Notes under the pieces: model-generated | What the model saw: the letters and a program-made list of their open reading frames with translations, nothing else | Told to the model about the DNA's origin: nothing | The model's database searches: none | Program-made: the position numbers and the translations under genes | Origin: an uncultured beta proteobacterium | Lineage (GTDB): Bacteria > Pseudomonadota > Gammaproteobacteria > Burkholderiales > Rhodocyclaceae | Assembly: GCA_903932755.1 (NCBI GenBank) | Contig: CAIZHL010000562.1 | Coordinates: 1-14,653, forward strand | Direction of reading: 5' to 3' | DNA: 14,653 nt | Shown here: positions 1 to 6,181 of the stretch, in pieces | How the letters are laid out: each line of letters opens with the position of its first letter | Numbering within the stretch: the stretch's first letter is position 1

Positions 1-1
1 C

Positions 2-1585
2 GAAAAGCGCTGCATCGACTGCGGCCGCTGCGAGCAGGCCTGCGACATGGGCATCCCGGTGTGGAAGCAGGGCAAGGCCAATGGCCGCGTCACCGGGTTG
101 GAAGATTGCATGGGCTGCGCCCGCTGCGTGGTGTCCTGCCCGACCGATGCGCTGGAGATCCGCGACGTGCGCAACCTGCTGCGCCCGGCCCTGCGCCAGG
201 ATGCGACGCATCTCTTGCGCCGCGTCGCCGCGCCGGAATTGCCGCGCATCGATGCCTGCGCCGAGCGCCTGCCGCTGGCCGAGATACAGGCCCAGGCCAC
301 GCGCTGCCTCGACTGCGGCGAACCGACCTGCCGCACCGCTTGCCCGCTGCACAACCGGATTCCGGAATGGCTGATGCAGGCCGCCAAGGGTCGCATCGAA
401 CAGGCTGCCGAGATCATGGCCAGTACCAGCCCCATGCCCGAACTCTGCGGTGCGCTGTGCCCGCAGGACCGCCTTTGCGAAGGTTCCTGCGCCCGTGTGC
501 GGCAGGGTGAGGCGGCGGTGGCCATCGGCGCCATCGAACACGCGGTGACCGAGGAAGCACTGGCGCGCGGCTGGCGTCCGCAGCTCGCGCCCGCCAAACG
601 CCTGGACAAGGACGCCGCGGTGATCGGTGCCGGCCCGGCCGGACTGGCCTTCGCCGAGGCGATGAACCGCGCCGGCTGGAACGTCACGGTGTATGACCGC
701 GACACGCAGATCGGCGGCATGCTCTCCAGCGGCCTGCCGCCCTTCCGCTTCGATAAGCGCGCGCTGGACCGGCGCCGCATCCTGCTGGAGCAGGCCGGCA
801 TCCGTTTCGAACTCGGCGTCGAGGTCGATGCCGAACGCTTCCTGCAACTGCGCGACGACAACGAAACGATCTTCCTCGGCCTCGGCGCCCGCCAGGCGCG
901 GGAGGTGTCGCTGCCGGGGCGCGAACTGCATGGCGTCGATGACGCGCTGGCCTACCTGGGCCGCATCAACCAGGGCAAGGGCGGCGCCGTCGCCGGCAGC
1001 CTCGCCGGAAAACGCGTGCTGGTACTGGGCGGCGGCGACACGGCAATGGATTGCGCACGCGCAGCTTTGCGCGACGGCGCAACCAGCGTGGCCATCGCCT
1101 ATCGCGGCACCGCCGAAAAGCTGCGCGCCAATCCGCACGAACGCGTCGCCGCCATGGAGGAAGGTGTGAGCTTCCTCTTCGAGCACACGCCGGTCGCCAT
1201 CGAAGGCGAGGCCGTGGTGCGCGCGGTACATGTAAAAGTCGGCGCTGGCGATACGGCGATTCCGCAGAGCATCCCCTGCGACGCCGTGATCCTCGCCTTC
1301 GGCCAGCAGCCGGCAGCACCCTATTGGCTGGAAGCCGGCGGCGTCGCCACCGAATACGGCGCGATCAAGGTCGATGCCCACGGCCGCACTTCCCACCCGC
1401 GCATCTTCGCCGGCGGCGATGCCGTCCATGGCGCCGACCTGATCGTCACCGCCGCCGCCGCCGGCCGCCGCGCCGCGCGCACGGTGCTGGCGGAACGACG
1501 CCTGGCTGGCTGGAAAACCTGGCGCGCCTGGCGCGCGGCACCGCAAGCACTCATTGCACCCCGGGCACCGAGGCTGGCGACATGA
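2..1585 (+). CDS. 4Fe-4S / GltD-like NAD(P)H oxidoreductase fusion (5' end missing)
   Basis: The gene is already open at the left edge; the Met at 47 is internal, because 15 in-frame codons before it carry a ferredoxin motif (Cys codons at 11, 20, 29 and 41). Numbering from that Met, a second 4Fe-4S motif is C21-C24-C27-C31 followed by Pro. Next comes the cysteine-rich N-domain of glutamate synthase small subunits (C87, C90, C95, C99; C134, C138, C144, C148), an FAD-binding GAGPAG at 194-199, a NAD(P)-binding GGGDTAMD at 328-335 and the C-terminal FAD motif GGDAVHGAD at 456-464. The family moves electrons between NAD(P)H, FAD and Fe-S clusters. The two N-terminal clusters resemble the tail of NapH-like membrane polyferredoxins, so the missing part may be membrane-embedded (inference). 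No glutamate synthase large subunit is nearby; coupling to cytochrome genes argues for respiratory electron transfer. Its stop overlaps the next start (ATGA). Confidence 0.9.
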   Translation, partial: EKRCIDCGRCEQACDMGIPVWKQGKANGRVTGLEDCMGCARCVVSCPTDALEIRDVRNLLRPALRQDATHLLRRVAAPELPRIDACAERLPLAEIQAQATRCLDCGEPTCRTACPLHNRIPEWLMQAAKGRIEQAAEIMASTSPMPELCGALCPQDRLCEGSCARVRQGEAAVAIGAIEHAVTEEALARGWRPQLAPAKRLDKDAAVIGAGPAGLAFAEAMNRAGWNVTVYDRDTQIGGMLSSGLPPFRFDKRALDRRRILLEQAGIRFELGVEVDAERFLQLRDDNETIFLGLGARQAREVSLPGRELHGVDDALAYLGRINQGKGGAVAGSLAGKRVLVLGGGDTAMDCARAALRDGATSVAIAYRGTAEKLRANPHERVAAMEEGVSFLFEHTPVAIEGEAVVRAVHVKVGAGDTAIPQSIPCDAVILAFGQQPAAPYWLEAGGVATEYGAIKVDAHGRTSHPRIFAGGDAVHGADLIVTAAAAGRRAARTVLAERRLAGWKTWRAWRAAPQALIAPRAPRLAT

Positions 1586-1767
1586 AACACCCGGCCTTCC
1601 TGCTCGCCGCGCTGGCAACACCGGCCTGGGCGCACGTCCATGCGGTGAACTTCGATTTTGTCTGCACCACCGACGAGACGCTGCCCGGCCTGACCCTGTT
1701 GCCCTTCCTGCTGCTCGCCGGCATCGGCGTCGCGCGCGCCATCGCCCGCCACCGCAAGGACCGGTGA
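1582..1767 (+). CDS. small exported or membrane protein, 61 residues
   Basis: Not recognised as a named family. The start overlaps the upstream stop by ATGA and its own stop overlaps the next start as TGATG, so it is translationally coupled on both sides, which is the main evidence that it is real. The N-terminus looks like a signal peptide (MKHPAFLLAALATPAWA, with a plausible cleavage after AWA). It is followed by a short polar stretch with His18, His20 and a single Cys28. A second hydrophobic helix covers about residues 34-51 and ends in a basic tail (ARHRKDR), predicting a single membrane anchor with a short periplasmic segment. It could be an accessory or maturation peptide for the cytochrome module; this is inference from position only. 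Confidence 0.7.
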   Translation: MKHPAFLLAALATPAWAHVHAVNFDFVCTTDETLPGLTLLPFLLLAGIGVARAIARHRKDR

Positions 1768-3104
1768 TGCGCCCGCGCTGGCTGCTGATACCGGTGCTGC
1801 TATCGCTGGCCGGCATCGCGGCGGGCATGGCTTGGGTCGACTGGAGCAAGGGTGGCGCCGGCAGCGGCCTGTACTCGCGCGAATGGCAGCCCGACCCGGT
1901 GCAGGGCTACTGGGACCCCGATCGTTTCTACCAGCCGGTGAACAGCGTCGAAGGCGTGTTCCCCGCCGCCGAATGCATCGCCTGCCACGAAGCGCTGACA
2001 CCCGGCATCGTCGCCGACTGGCGCGACAGCCGCCACAGCAAGCCGGCCAAGCGAGCGCCGGTGGCCTGCCCCGATTGCCACGGCGCCGACCACCAGAAGC
2101 TGCGCATGCCGACGCCACAGGTCTGCGCCGGATGCCACGCCGTGCAGCACGATGCCTTCCAGTCCGAAAAGCAGTACGGCTTCCCCAGCCACGTGCTGGC
2201 CATGGAGCGCGCCACCGACAGCAAGCATTTCGTCGACAAACCGAAGGCGGAAACCACGGCCTGCGTGCAATGCCATTCGGTGGCGACCAAGTGCGATTCC
2301 TGCCACACGCGACACCGCTTCGATGCGGCCGAGGCGCGCCGCGCCGAAGCCTGCACCACCTGCCACAGCGGCCCGCCGCATCCCGACGACGAGACCTATT
2401 ACGGCTCGGCGCACGGCAAGCGTTACCTCGCCGAGGCGCAGAAGACCGACTGGAGCAAGCCGCTGGTGAAGGGCAACTACACCGTGCCAACCTGCGCCTA
2501 CTGCCACATGAGGAACGGCCAGCACGTGGTGGCCGACAAGTCGATCTGGCAATTCGGCCTGCGCCAGGTCAATCCCAACACGGCCGAGAACAAGGTCAAG
2601 CGCGAGCGCTGGGTCGAGGTCTGCATGGATTGCCACGACGAGGACTTCTCCCGCCGGCAACTGACGGAGATGGATCGCGAGCGCGCGCTGGCCTGGCAGG
2701 GCCTGAACCGCACGGAACGCCTGCTGCGCGAACTGAGGAGCGAGAAGGCCTTCTACCCCGCCGCCGGCGAACGTCCGCCCTACCCGACGGACTGGATGGA
2801 CAGGATGTTCCCCAAGGAACGCATCGGTTTCTTCGAAGGCCAGGCTTCGAGCTTCTACAACGTCTCGCCTATCGAGCGCGACTATTTCGAGATGTGGTAC
2901 TTCGCCAACCTCGGCGCCTACAAGGCCGCAGCGCACGGCGCGCCGGATCTGGTGAAGCAAGGCCATGCCGCGCTGGCTGCGGCGGAGAAATCCATCGCCG
3001 ACCAGGCGGCGCAACTGCGCGACAAGGCGCGCGGCCAGCGGCCCGATTCAAAATCGCTGTGGCTGGGCGGCGAGTACACCACGCACAACAAGGAGCACAA
3101 CTGA
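1767..3104 (+). CDS. octaheme cytochrome c, hydroxylamine oxidoreductase (HAO)-like
   Basis: The 445-residue product has exactly eight CxxCH motifs, starting at C70, C101, C120, C166, C176, C196, C243 and C286. The run around motifs 5-7 is typical of the HAO family: CDSCHTRHRF, then CTTCHSGPPHP with a downstream SAHGKRY, then PTCAYCHM. After heme 8 lies a helical C-terminal region with an aromatic-rich block (FYNVSPIERDYFEMWYF, 363-379). An N-terminal hydrophobic segment (about 5-23) lacks a clear cleavage site and probably anchors the protein facing the periplasm. HAO-family enzymes oxidise hydroxylamine or hydrazine, or work reductively on nitrite or hydroxylamine. The oxidative types carry a Tyr cross-linked to the catalytic heme. 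Y364, Y373, Y378 and Y385 are all present after heme 8, but I cannot align them to the cross-linking Tyr. Coupled to both neighbours by TGATG overlaps. Octaheme tetrathionate reductase is the main alternative. Confidence 0.88.
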   Translation: MRPRWLLIPVLLSLAGIAAGMAWVDWSKGGAGSGLYSREWQPDPVQGYWDPDRFYQPVNSVEGVFPAAECIACHEALTPGIVADWRDSRHSKPAKRAPVACPDCHGADHQKLRMPTPQVCAGCHAVQHDAFQSEKQYGFPSHVLAMERATDSKHFVDKPKAETTACVQCHSVATKCDSCHTRHRFDAAEARRAEACTTCHSGPPHPDDETYYGSAHGKRYLAEAQKTDWSKPLVKGNYTVPTCAYCHMRNGQHVVADKSIWQFGLRQVNPNTAENKVKRERWVEVCMDCHDEDFSRRQLTEMDRERALAWQGLNRTERLLRELRSEKAFYPAAGERPPYPTDWMDRMFPKERIGFFEGQASSFYNVSPIERDYFEMWYFANLGAYKAAAHGAPDLVKQGHAALAAAEKSIADQAAQLRDKARGQRPDSKSLWLGGEYTTHNKEHN

Positions 3105-3691
3105 TGCGCCAAGCACTGTGGCTGCTCCTGTTGATCGCCCTGCCGGCCGCAGCCGGCAAGAGCTGCGTCGACTGCCACGCCGGCGCCGCCGAGCGCAGTT
3201 GGGCCCTGTCCAAGCACGGGGTCATTGCCAGGATCGAATCCGGGCGCGAACGCAAGCGCGCGCCGGACTGCGCCGCCTGCCATGCCTTCGAAGCCAAGGC
3301 GCCGACGCCGCCGCACTACACAAAGAAAACCTCGCGCCAGCAAGCGCGCGAGCAGGCCACGGCCGGTTGCGGCGCCTGCCATTCGCCACGCTACGTGACA
3401 GAACAACTTGCCGCCGCGCAACGCGGTCTGGCCATCGGCGAAATGAAGCGGCGCGAAGCCGAGGCGCTGGTCGCGCTCGCGCGCAAGGAATTGACGGCGA
3501 CGGAACTGGCGCAGGTCGAGAAACTCTTCGCCACGCTGCGCGACGAAAACCTGCGCGAACTGCGCCTCGGCTTGGCCCACCAGTCGCCCGACTACCAGTG
3601 GTGGCTGGGACAGGCGGCGCTCGACGGCAGCCTGCTGCGCATCAAGGGCGCGCTGGGCGAAGCCCGGCGCAGCCGGGCGGCAGCGCGATGA
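3104..3691 (+). CDS. triheme cytochrome c, periplasmic
   Basis: The 195-residue protein starts inside the stop of the octaheme cytochrome gene (TGATG), so the two are translationally coupled. A cleavable Sec signal is clear (hydrophobic 4-16, ALPAAAGK near 13-19). Three CxxCH motifs begin at C21, C56 and C89. Extra His residues (H38 in SKHGV, H71, H159) are candidate distal heme ligands. The second half is heme-free and helical, rich in Ala, Arg and Glu, and ends with a conserved-looking block AHQSPDYQWWLGQAALDG (158-175). It most likely carries electrons to or from the octaheme enzyme, or acts as a second subunit. I do not recognise a named family, and no heme-binding residue looks missing. 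Confidence 0.82.
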   Translation: MRQALWLLLLIALPAAAGKSCVDCHAGAAERSWALSKHGVIARIESGRERKRAPDCAACHAFEAKAPTPPHYTKKTSRQQAREQATAGCGACHSPRYVTEQLAAAQRGLAIGEMKRREAEALVALARKELTATELAQVEKLFATLRDENLRELRLGLAHQSPDYQWWLGQAALDGSLLRIKGALGEARRSRAAAR

Positions 3692-3713
3692 CGATTCGCA
3701 AGACATTTAAATA

Positions 3714-3720
3714 AAGGAGA
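3714..3720 (+). promoter_or_regulatory. strong ribosome binding site for the DsrE-family gene
   Basis: AAGGAGA lies 5 bases before the ATG at 3726, a much better Shine-Dalgarno than those of the coupled genes upstream. The short gap after the triheme cytochrome stop (34 bases) carries no obvious terminator, so the gene is probably still in the operon but independently initiated. Confidence 0.7.
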
Positions 3721-3725
3721 CCGGC

Positions 3726-4073
3726 ATGAAAAGCTTGTTCATACTCAACGACGCGCCCTACGGCACGGAGCGCAGCTACAACGGCCTGCGCCTGGCCAAG
3801 GCCGTATCCAAGCTCGCCAACCAGCAGGTCCAGGTATTCCTCATGGGCGACGCCGTGGCCTGCGCCAAGGACGGCCAGAAAGTGCCGGACGGCTACTACA
3901 ACGCCGGCGACATGGTGAAGATGGTGGCCGCCGGCGGCGAGGTCGGCCTCTGCGGCACCTGCATGAACGCACGGGGTTTGCAGGATGGCGAAATGGTGCC
4001 GGGCGCCCTGCGCAAGACTTTGGCCGATCTCGCGGCGTGGACCGCGGCGGCGGACAAGGTCCTGGTGTTTTGA
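3726..4073 (+). CDS. DsrE/DsrF-like family protein
   Basis: A 115-residue protein without signal peptide, so cytoplasmic. The N-terminus (KSLFILNDAPYGTERSYNGLR) and the stretch QVQVFLMGDAV at 35-45 are the alpha/beta fold signature of DsrE/YchN-like proteins. Cysteines sit at C46, C76 and C79, the last two in a GLCGTCMNARG segment near the position where DsrE-type proteins place their active cysteine. Family members bind or transfer persulfide sulfur, or act as small redox partners, often as homo-oligomers. Placement directly after the multiheme cytochromes suggests a link to the operon's redox chemistry or to sulfur handling; that part is inference. Confidence 0.85.
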   Translation: MKSLFILNDAPYGTERSYNGLRLAKAVSKLANQQVQVFLMGDAVACAKDGQKVPDGYYNAGDMVKMVAAGGEVGLCGTCMNARGLQDGEMVPGALRKTLADLAAWTAAADKVLVF

Positions 4074-4086
4074 GCCGGGACCGCCG

Positions 4087-4407
4087 ATGAGCCCGCTCAA
4101 GGTCATTTCACAACAGCCGCCCGGCGGCCGCTGCACGCTCTACGCCCGCTATGCCGATGCCATCGCCGGCGAACTGGGCTGGTCGCATACCATCGTGCAC
4201 GACGAATGCCGCGACGCACACGGCGAAGGCTTTCCCAGCCTGTGGGTACGCGACATCGCGATCCAGCCGGCCGACGGCGCGATCCTCACGCCCGAGGACA
4301 TCTGCGACTGGCTGCAGCAGAACGGTGTCGACGCCTCGCGCGCCGATGCCCTGCAGCAGCGCCTGCAAGCCGTGCTCGACGACTTCCTGGAAAACTGGAA
4401 GCCGTGA
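4087..4407 (+). CDS. hypothetical protein, 106 residues, last gene of the redox operon
   Basis: Not recognised. It starts 13 bases after the DsrE-family stop, on the same strand; the ATG at 4087 is chosen because the longer frame would run back through the DsrE coding sequence. The product is soluble and acidic with no signal peptide or membrane segment. It has an alternating strand/helix pattern: VISQQ, CTLYARYADAIAGELGW, THTIV-like strand, SLWVRDIAIQPADG, then LTPEDICDWLQQNG and a C-terminal helix. Cysteines are C16, C41 and C73. The shape (small alpha/beta, Cys near the end of the first strand) is loosely reminiscent of a thioredoxin-like or Rdx fold, but there is no CxxC and I would not name it so. 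Probably co-functional with the DsrE protein by adjacency. Confidence 0.7.
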   Translation: MSPLKVISQQPPGGRCTLYARYADAIAGELGWSHTIVHDECRDAHGEGFPSLWVRDIAIQPADGAILTPEDICDWLQQNGVDASRADALQQRLQAVLDDFLENWKP

Positions 4408-4477
4408 GCCGGGGAAACGGAAGGTCTGAAAAGTCGGCGCTGGCGCTACGGCGATGAAGCCTGCGTACGCCGGAAAC

Positions 4478-5107
4478 TCAGGTATTGCTGCCCGCCGTCG
4501 GGCGCGGCAGCGAGAAGCCGCGGATCAACGCGGCAATGCCGCGCCAGAGTTTGGGCAGCAGCCAGGTGGTGGCGATCACCAGCAGCAGCAGCAGGGCCAG
4601 CATCAGCCAGGGGTGGGCGAACATCAGCCAGAGGCCGCTGATGACCACGATGTCCTCGCCGAAGGAAGCGGCGACATTGCTGAAGGGCTCGGGCGAGGCA
4701 TTGATCATGGCGCGCGTACCGGCCTTGGTGAAGTGCGTGCCGGCGGCCAGCGTACCGCCCATGAGCGCCATCGCCGTCTGCCATTCGATGCCCTGGCCGC
4801 CGAACACCATCGCCGCCAGCGCCGCACCGGCCGGGATGCGGATGAAGGTATGCACGGTGTCCCACACCGAATCGAGCAGCGGGATCTTGTCGGCGAAGAA
4901 TTCGATGATCAGCATCAGGCCGGCCGCGCCAAGCACCACGGGATGTTCGAGCAGGTGCAGGCCCGGCGGCAGCACGATCCAGCCCAGCCTGCCGGCCATG
5001 CCGACGACGAAGATCACGGTGTACAGACGCAGGCCGGCGGCCCAGCCGAGCCCCGCGGCCAGGGCCAGCAGGCCGGCAAGGTCAAGGGGCAAATGGGCCA
5101 GATCCAT
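4478..5107 (-). CDS. DUF4126 family membrane protein
   Basis: A 209-residue, strongly hydrophobic protein. Its N-terminal half matches DUF4126 proteins as I know them: a helix ending GLGWAAGLRLYTVIFVVGMA, then HLLEHPVVLGAAGLMLIIEF, ADKIPLLDSVWDTVHTFIRI and a glycine-rich AGAALAAMVFG helix. A second part has GGTLAAGTHFTKAGTRAMIN followed by NVAASFGEDIVVISGLWL, and the C-terminus has one long helix rich in Leu (about 167-184). Five to six membrane segments are likely. The function of the family is not established. The start at 5107 sits 27 bases from a perfect palindrome and is separated from the upstream gene on the same strand by 99 bases, so it may have its own promoter. Confidence 0.82.
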   Translation of the reverse strand: MDLAHLPLDLAGLLALAAGLGWAAGLRLYTVIFVVGMAGRLGWIVLPPGLHLLEHPVVLGAAGLMLIIEFFADKIPLLDSVWDTVHTFIRIPAGAALAAMVFGGQGIEWQTAMALMGGTLAAGTHFTKAGTRAMINASPEPFSNVAASFGEDIVVISGLWLMFAHPWLMLALLLLLVIATTWLLPKLWRGIAALIRGFSLPRPTAGSNT

Positions 5108-5134
5108 GATCGATCCTTCGCTTCAGGGAATAAC

Positions 5135-5153
5135 GCAATAGTGCCACTATTGC
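5135..5153. promoter_or_regulatory. perfect 19-base palindrome upstream of the DUF4126 gene
   Basis: The sequence GCAATAGTG-C-CACTATTGC is a perfect inverted repeat with 9-base arms around one central base. It is AT-rich in very GC-rich surroundings and lies 27 bases from the ATG of the minus-strand DUF4126 gene. An AT-rich dyad with a one-base centre is more like a dimeric repressor operator than an RNA hairpin, since no loop is left. I cannot assign the regulator. Confidence 0.5.
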
Positions 5154-5183
5154 CGCACGCCGGGTTGCTTCGCGCCGGGGGCG

Positions 5184-5200
5184 GCCGGACATCTGCCGGC
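5184..5200 (-). terminator. small hairpin after the scpB stop codon
   Basis: GCCGG and CCGGC pair around a 7-base loop, just after the TAG of the minus-strand decarboxylase gene (5207-5209). No U-tract follows, so it could be a weak or Rho-assisted end rather than an intrinsic terminator. Confidence 0.25.
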
Positions 5201-5206
5201 TGGCGC

Positions 5207-5986
5207 CTATTTGCCGGTGAACACCGGCTTGCGCTTTTCCTTGAAGGCGCGAATCCCCTCGTGGTAGTCATGGCTGTCGTACACGATCCGGCGCAGGCCC
5301 TGTACTTTTTCGAAGCCGCGCGGGCTGACCGGCTTCGCCCCCGCCAGCACGCGCAGCTGTTCCTTCATCACGGCGATGCTCAGCGGCGCATTGTTGGCGA
5401 TGGTGGTGGCCATCTCGAAGGTAAAGGCTTCCAGCTCCCCTGCCGCCACGACGTGGTTGATCATGCCGATGCGCTCGGCGCGCTCGGCCGAGATGGGCGC
5501 CGCGGTGAAAGCCAGTTCCTTGACCACCCGCAGGCTGGCCGCGCTCATGAAGGTCATCATGCCGCTGACGTTGTAGGGCACGCCCAGCCGCGCCGGCGTC
5601 ACGGCGAAGGTAGCGTCCGGCGCGGCGATGACGATGTCGCAGGCGAGCACGGTTTCCACCGCACCGCCCCAGACCCCGCCCTCGATCATGGCGATCACCG
5701 GCATGCGGCAGGTTTCGATGGTGCGCACCAGGTGCCGCAGCGGATCGTCCCAGCCCAGCGGATCGCGGCCGCCCTCGGGCAGTTCGCCGACATCGTGCCC
5801 GGCCGACCAGACTTTGGCCCCGTCCTGTGCGCGCAAGACCACGACACGGGCACCGCCCTCCTCCAGCTCCTGCAGCGCGGCGATGACTTCGGCCACGAGG
5901 TCGTGGCTCAGCGCATTGAGTTTTTTTGGCCGGTCGAGAACAATCGTCCCGACGTGGCCGTCCCGAATCAGCTTGATGAACTCCAT
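5207..5986 (-). CDS. scpB: methylmalonyl-CoA decarboxylase
   Basis: A 259-residue crotonase-fold enzyme that converts methylmalonyl-CoA to propionyl-CoA and CO2 in the cytoplasm. It matches E. coli ScpB/YgfG along its whole length as I recall that sequence. Examples are KLNALS at 22-27, SAGHDVGELPEGGRDPL at 61-77, the oxyanion segment GGVWGG at 103-108, LGVPYN at 134-139 and the C-terminal EKRKP. The two residues reported for catalysis in the E. coli enzyme (His66, Tyr140) correspond to His64 and Tyr138 at a constant offset of two. That makes this assignment firmer than a generic enoyl-CoA hydratase call. A GGAGGAAA ribosome binding site precedes the ATG at 5986. No methylmalonyl-CoA mutase or propionyl-CoA:succinate CoA-transferase gene is in the window, so it seems to act outside the classical sbm operon. 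Confidence 0.92.
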   Translation of the reverse strand: MEFIKLIRDGHVGTIVLDRPKKLNALSHDLVAEVIAALQELEEGGARVVVLRAQDGAKVWSAGHDVGELPEGGRDPLGWDDPLRHLVRTIETCRMPVIAMIEGGVWGGAVETVLACDIVIAAPDATFAVTPARLGVPYNVSGMMTFMSAASLRVVKELAFTAAPISAERAERIGMINHVVAAGELEAFTFEMATTIANNAPLSIAVMKEQLRVLAGAKPVSPRGFEKVQGLRRIVYDSHDYHEGIRAFKEKRKPVFTGK

Positions 5987-6030
5987 GTCTTTCCTCCGTT
6001 GTCGCCCGCGAGCCGGGAACTCTCACGAGC

Positions 6031-6059
6031 ATGTTAGGCCGATGCCGTGGCGGCGACAA
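6031..6059 (-). promoter_or_regulatory. candidate sigma-70 promoter for scpB
   Basis: On the minus strand TTGTCG (6054-6059) and TAACAT (6031-6036) are separated by exactly 17 bases, a good match to a housekeeping promoter. Transcription would start near 6024, giving a leader of about 40 bases before the scpB ATG. Confidence 0.45.
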
Positions 6060-6128
6060 TTGCGGGCATCCACCATGGAGCTTGGTCGCGGCCGCCGAAT
6101 GCCCCCGTTGCCGGATGTTGGTGCAAAC

Positions 6129-6154
6129 TGTAAGCAATGGCCGACTTGGCCGAC
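6129..6154 (+). promoter_or_regulatory. candidate ECF-sigma promoter for the arsS-HAD pair
   Basis: TGTAAGC at 6129-6135, a 15-base spacer, then CGAC at 6151-6154. The same -35/-10 pair with the same spacer occurs upstream of msrB at 8962-8987, and 23 of 32 bases match over the aligned segment. The predicted start near 6160 leaves a short leader with the ribosome binding site at 6171-6175. Proximity to an ECF sigma gene supports the assignment. Confidence 0.6.
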
Positions 6155-6181
6155 AGAACAGAATTTAGCCGGAGACACATG

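Noticed and set aside
1800..3014. A 404-codon minus-strand open frame.
   Set aside because: It is the antisense shadow of the octaheme cytochrome gene, without motifs.
1832..3103. Upstream extension of the triheme cytochrome frame into the octaheme gene.
   Set aside because: The frame before 3104 is an Arg-rich shadow. The ATG at 3104 has a signal peptide directly after it and overlaps the previous stop.
3688..3714. Eight-codon frame ATG-TAA after the triheme cytochrome.
   Set aside because: Too short, with no ribosome binding site of its own; probably chance overlap with the stop codon.
4454..6037. A 527-codon plus-strand open frame.
   Set aside because: It is antisense to both the DUF4126 gene and scpB, whose products are clear; its translation is rich in His, Gln, Arg and Asp with no motif.
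6137..6181. Longer N-terminus for the ArsS-like protein.
   Set aside because: The ATG at 6137 falls within the spacer of the proposed promoter and has no ribosome binding site; GGAGA at 6171 fits the later start.
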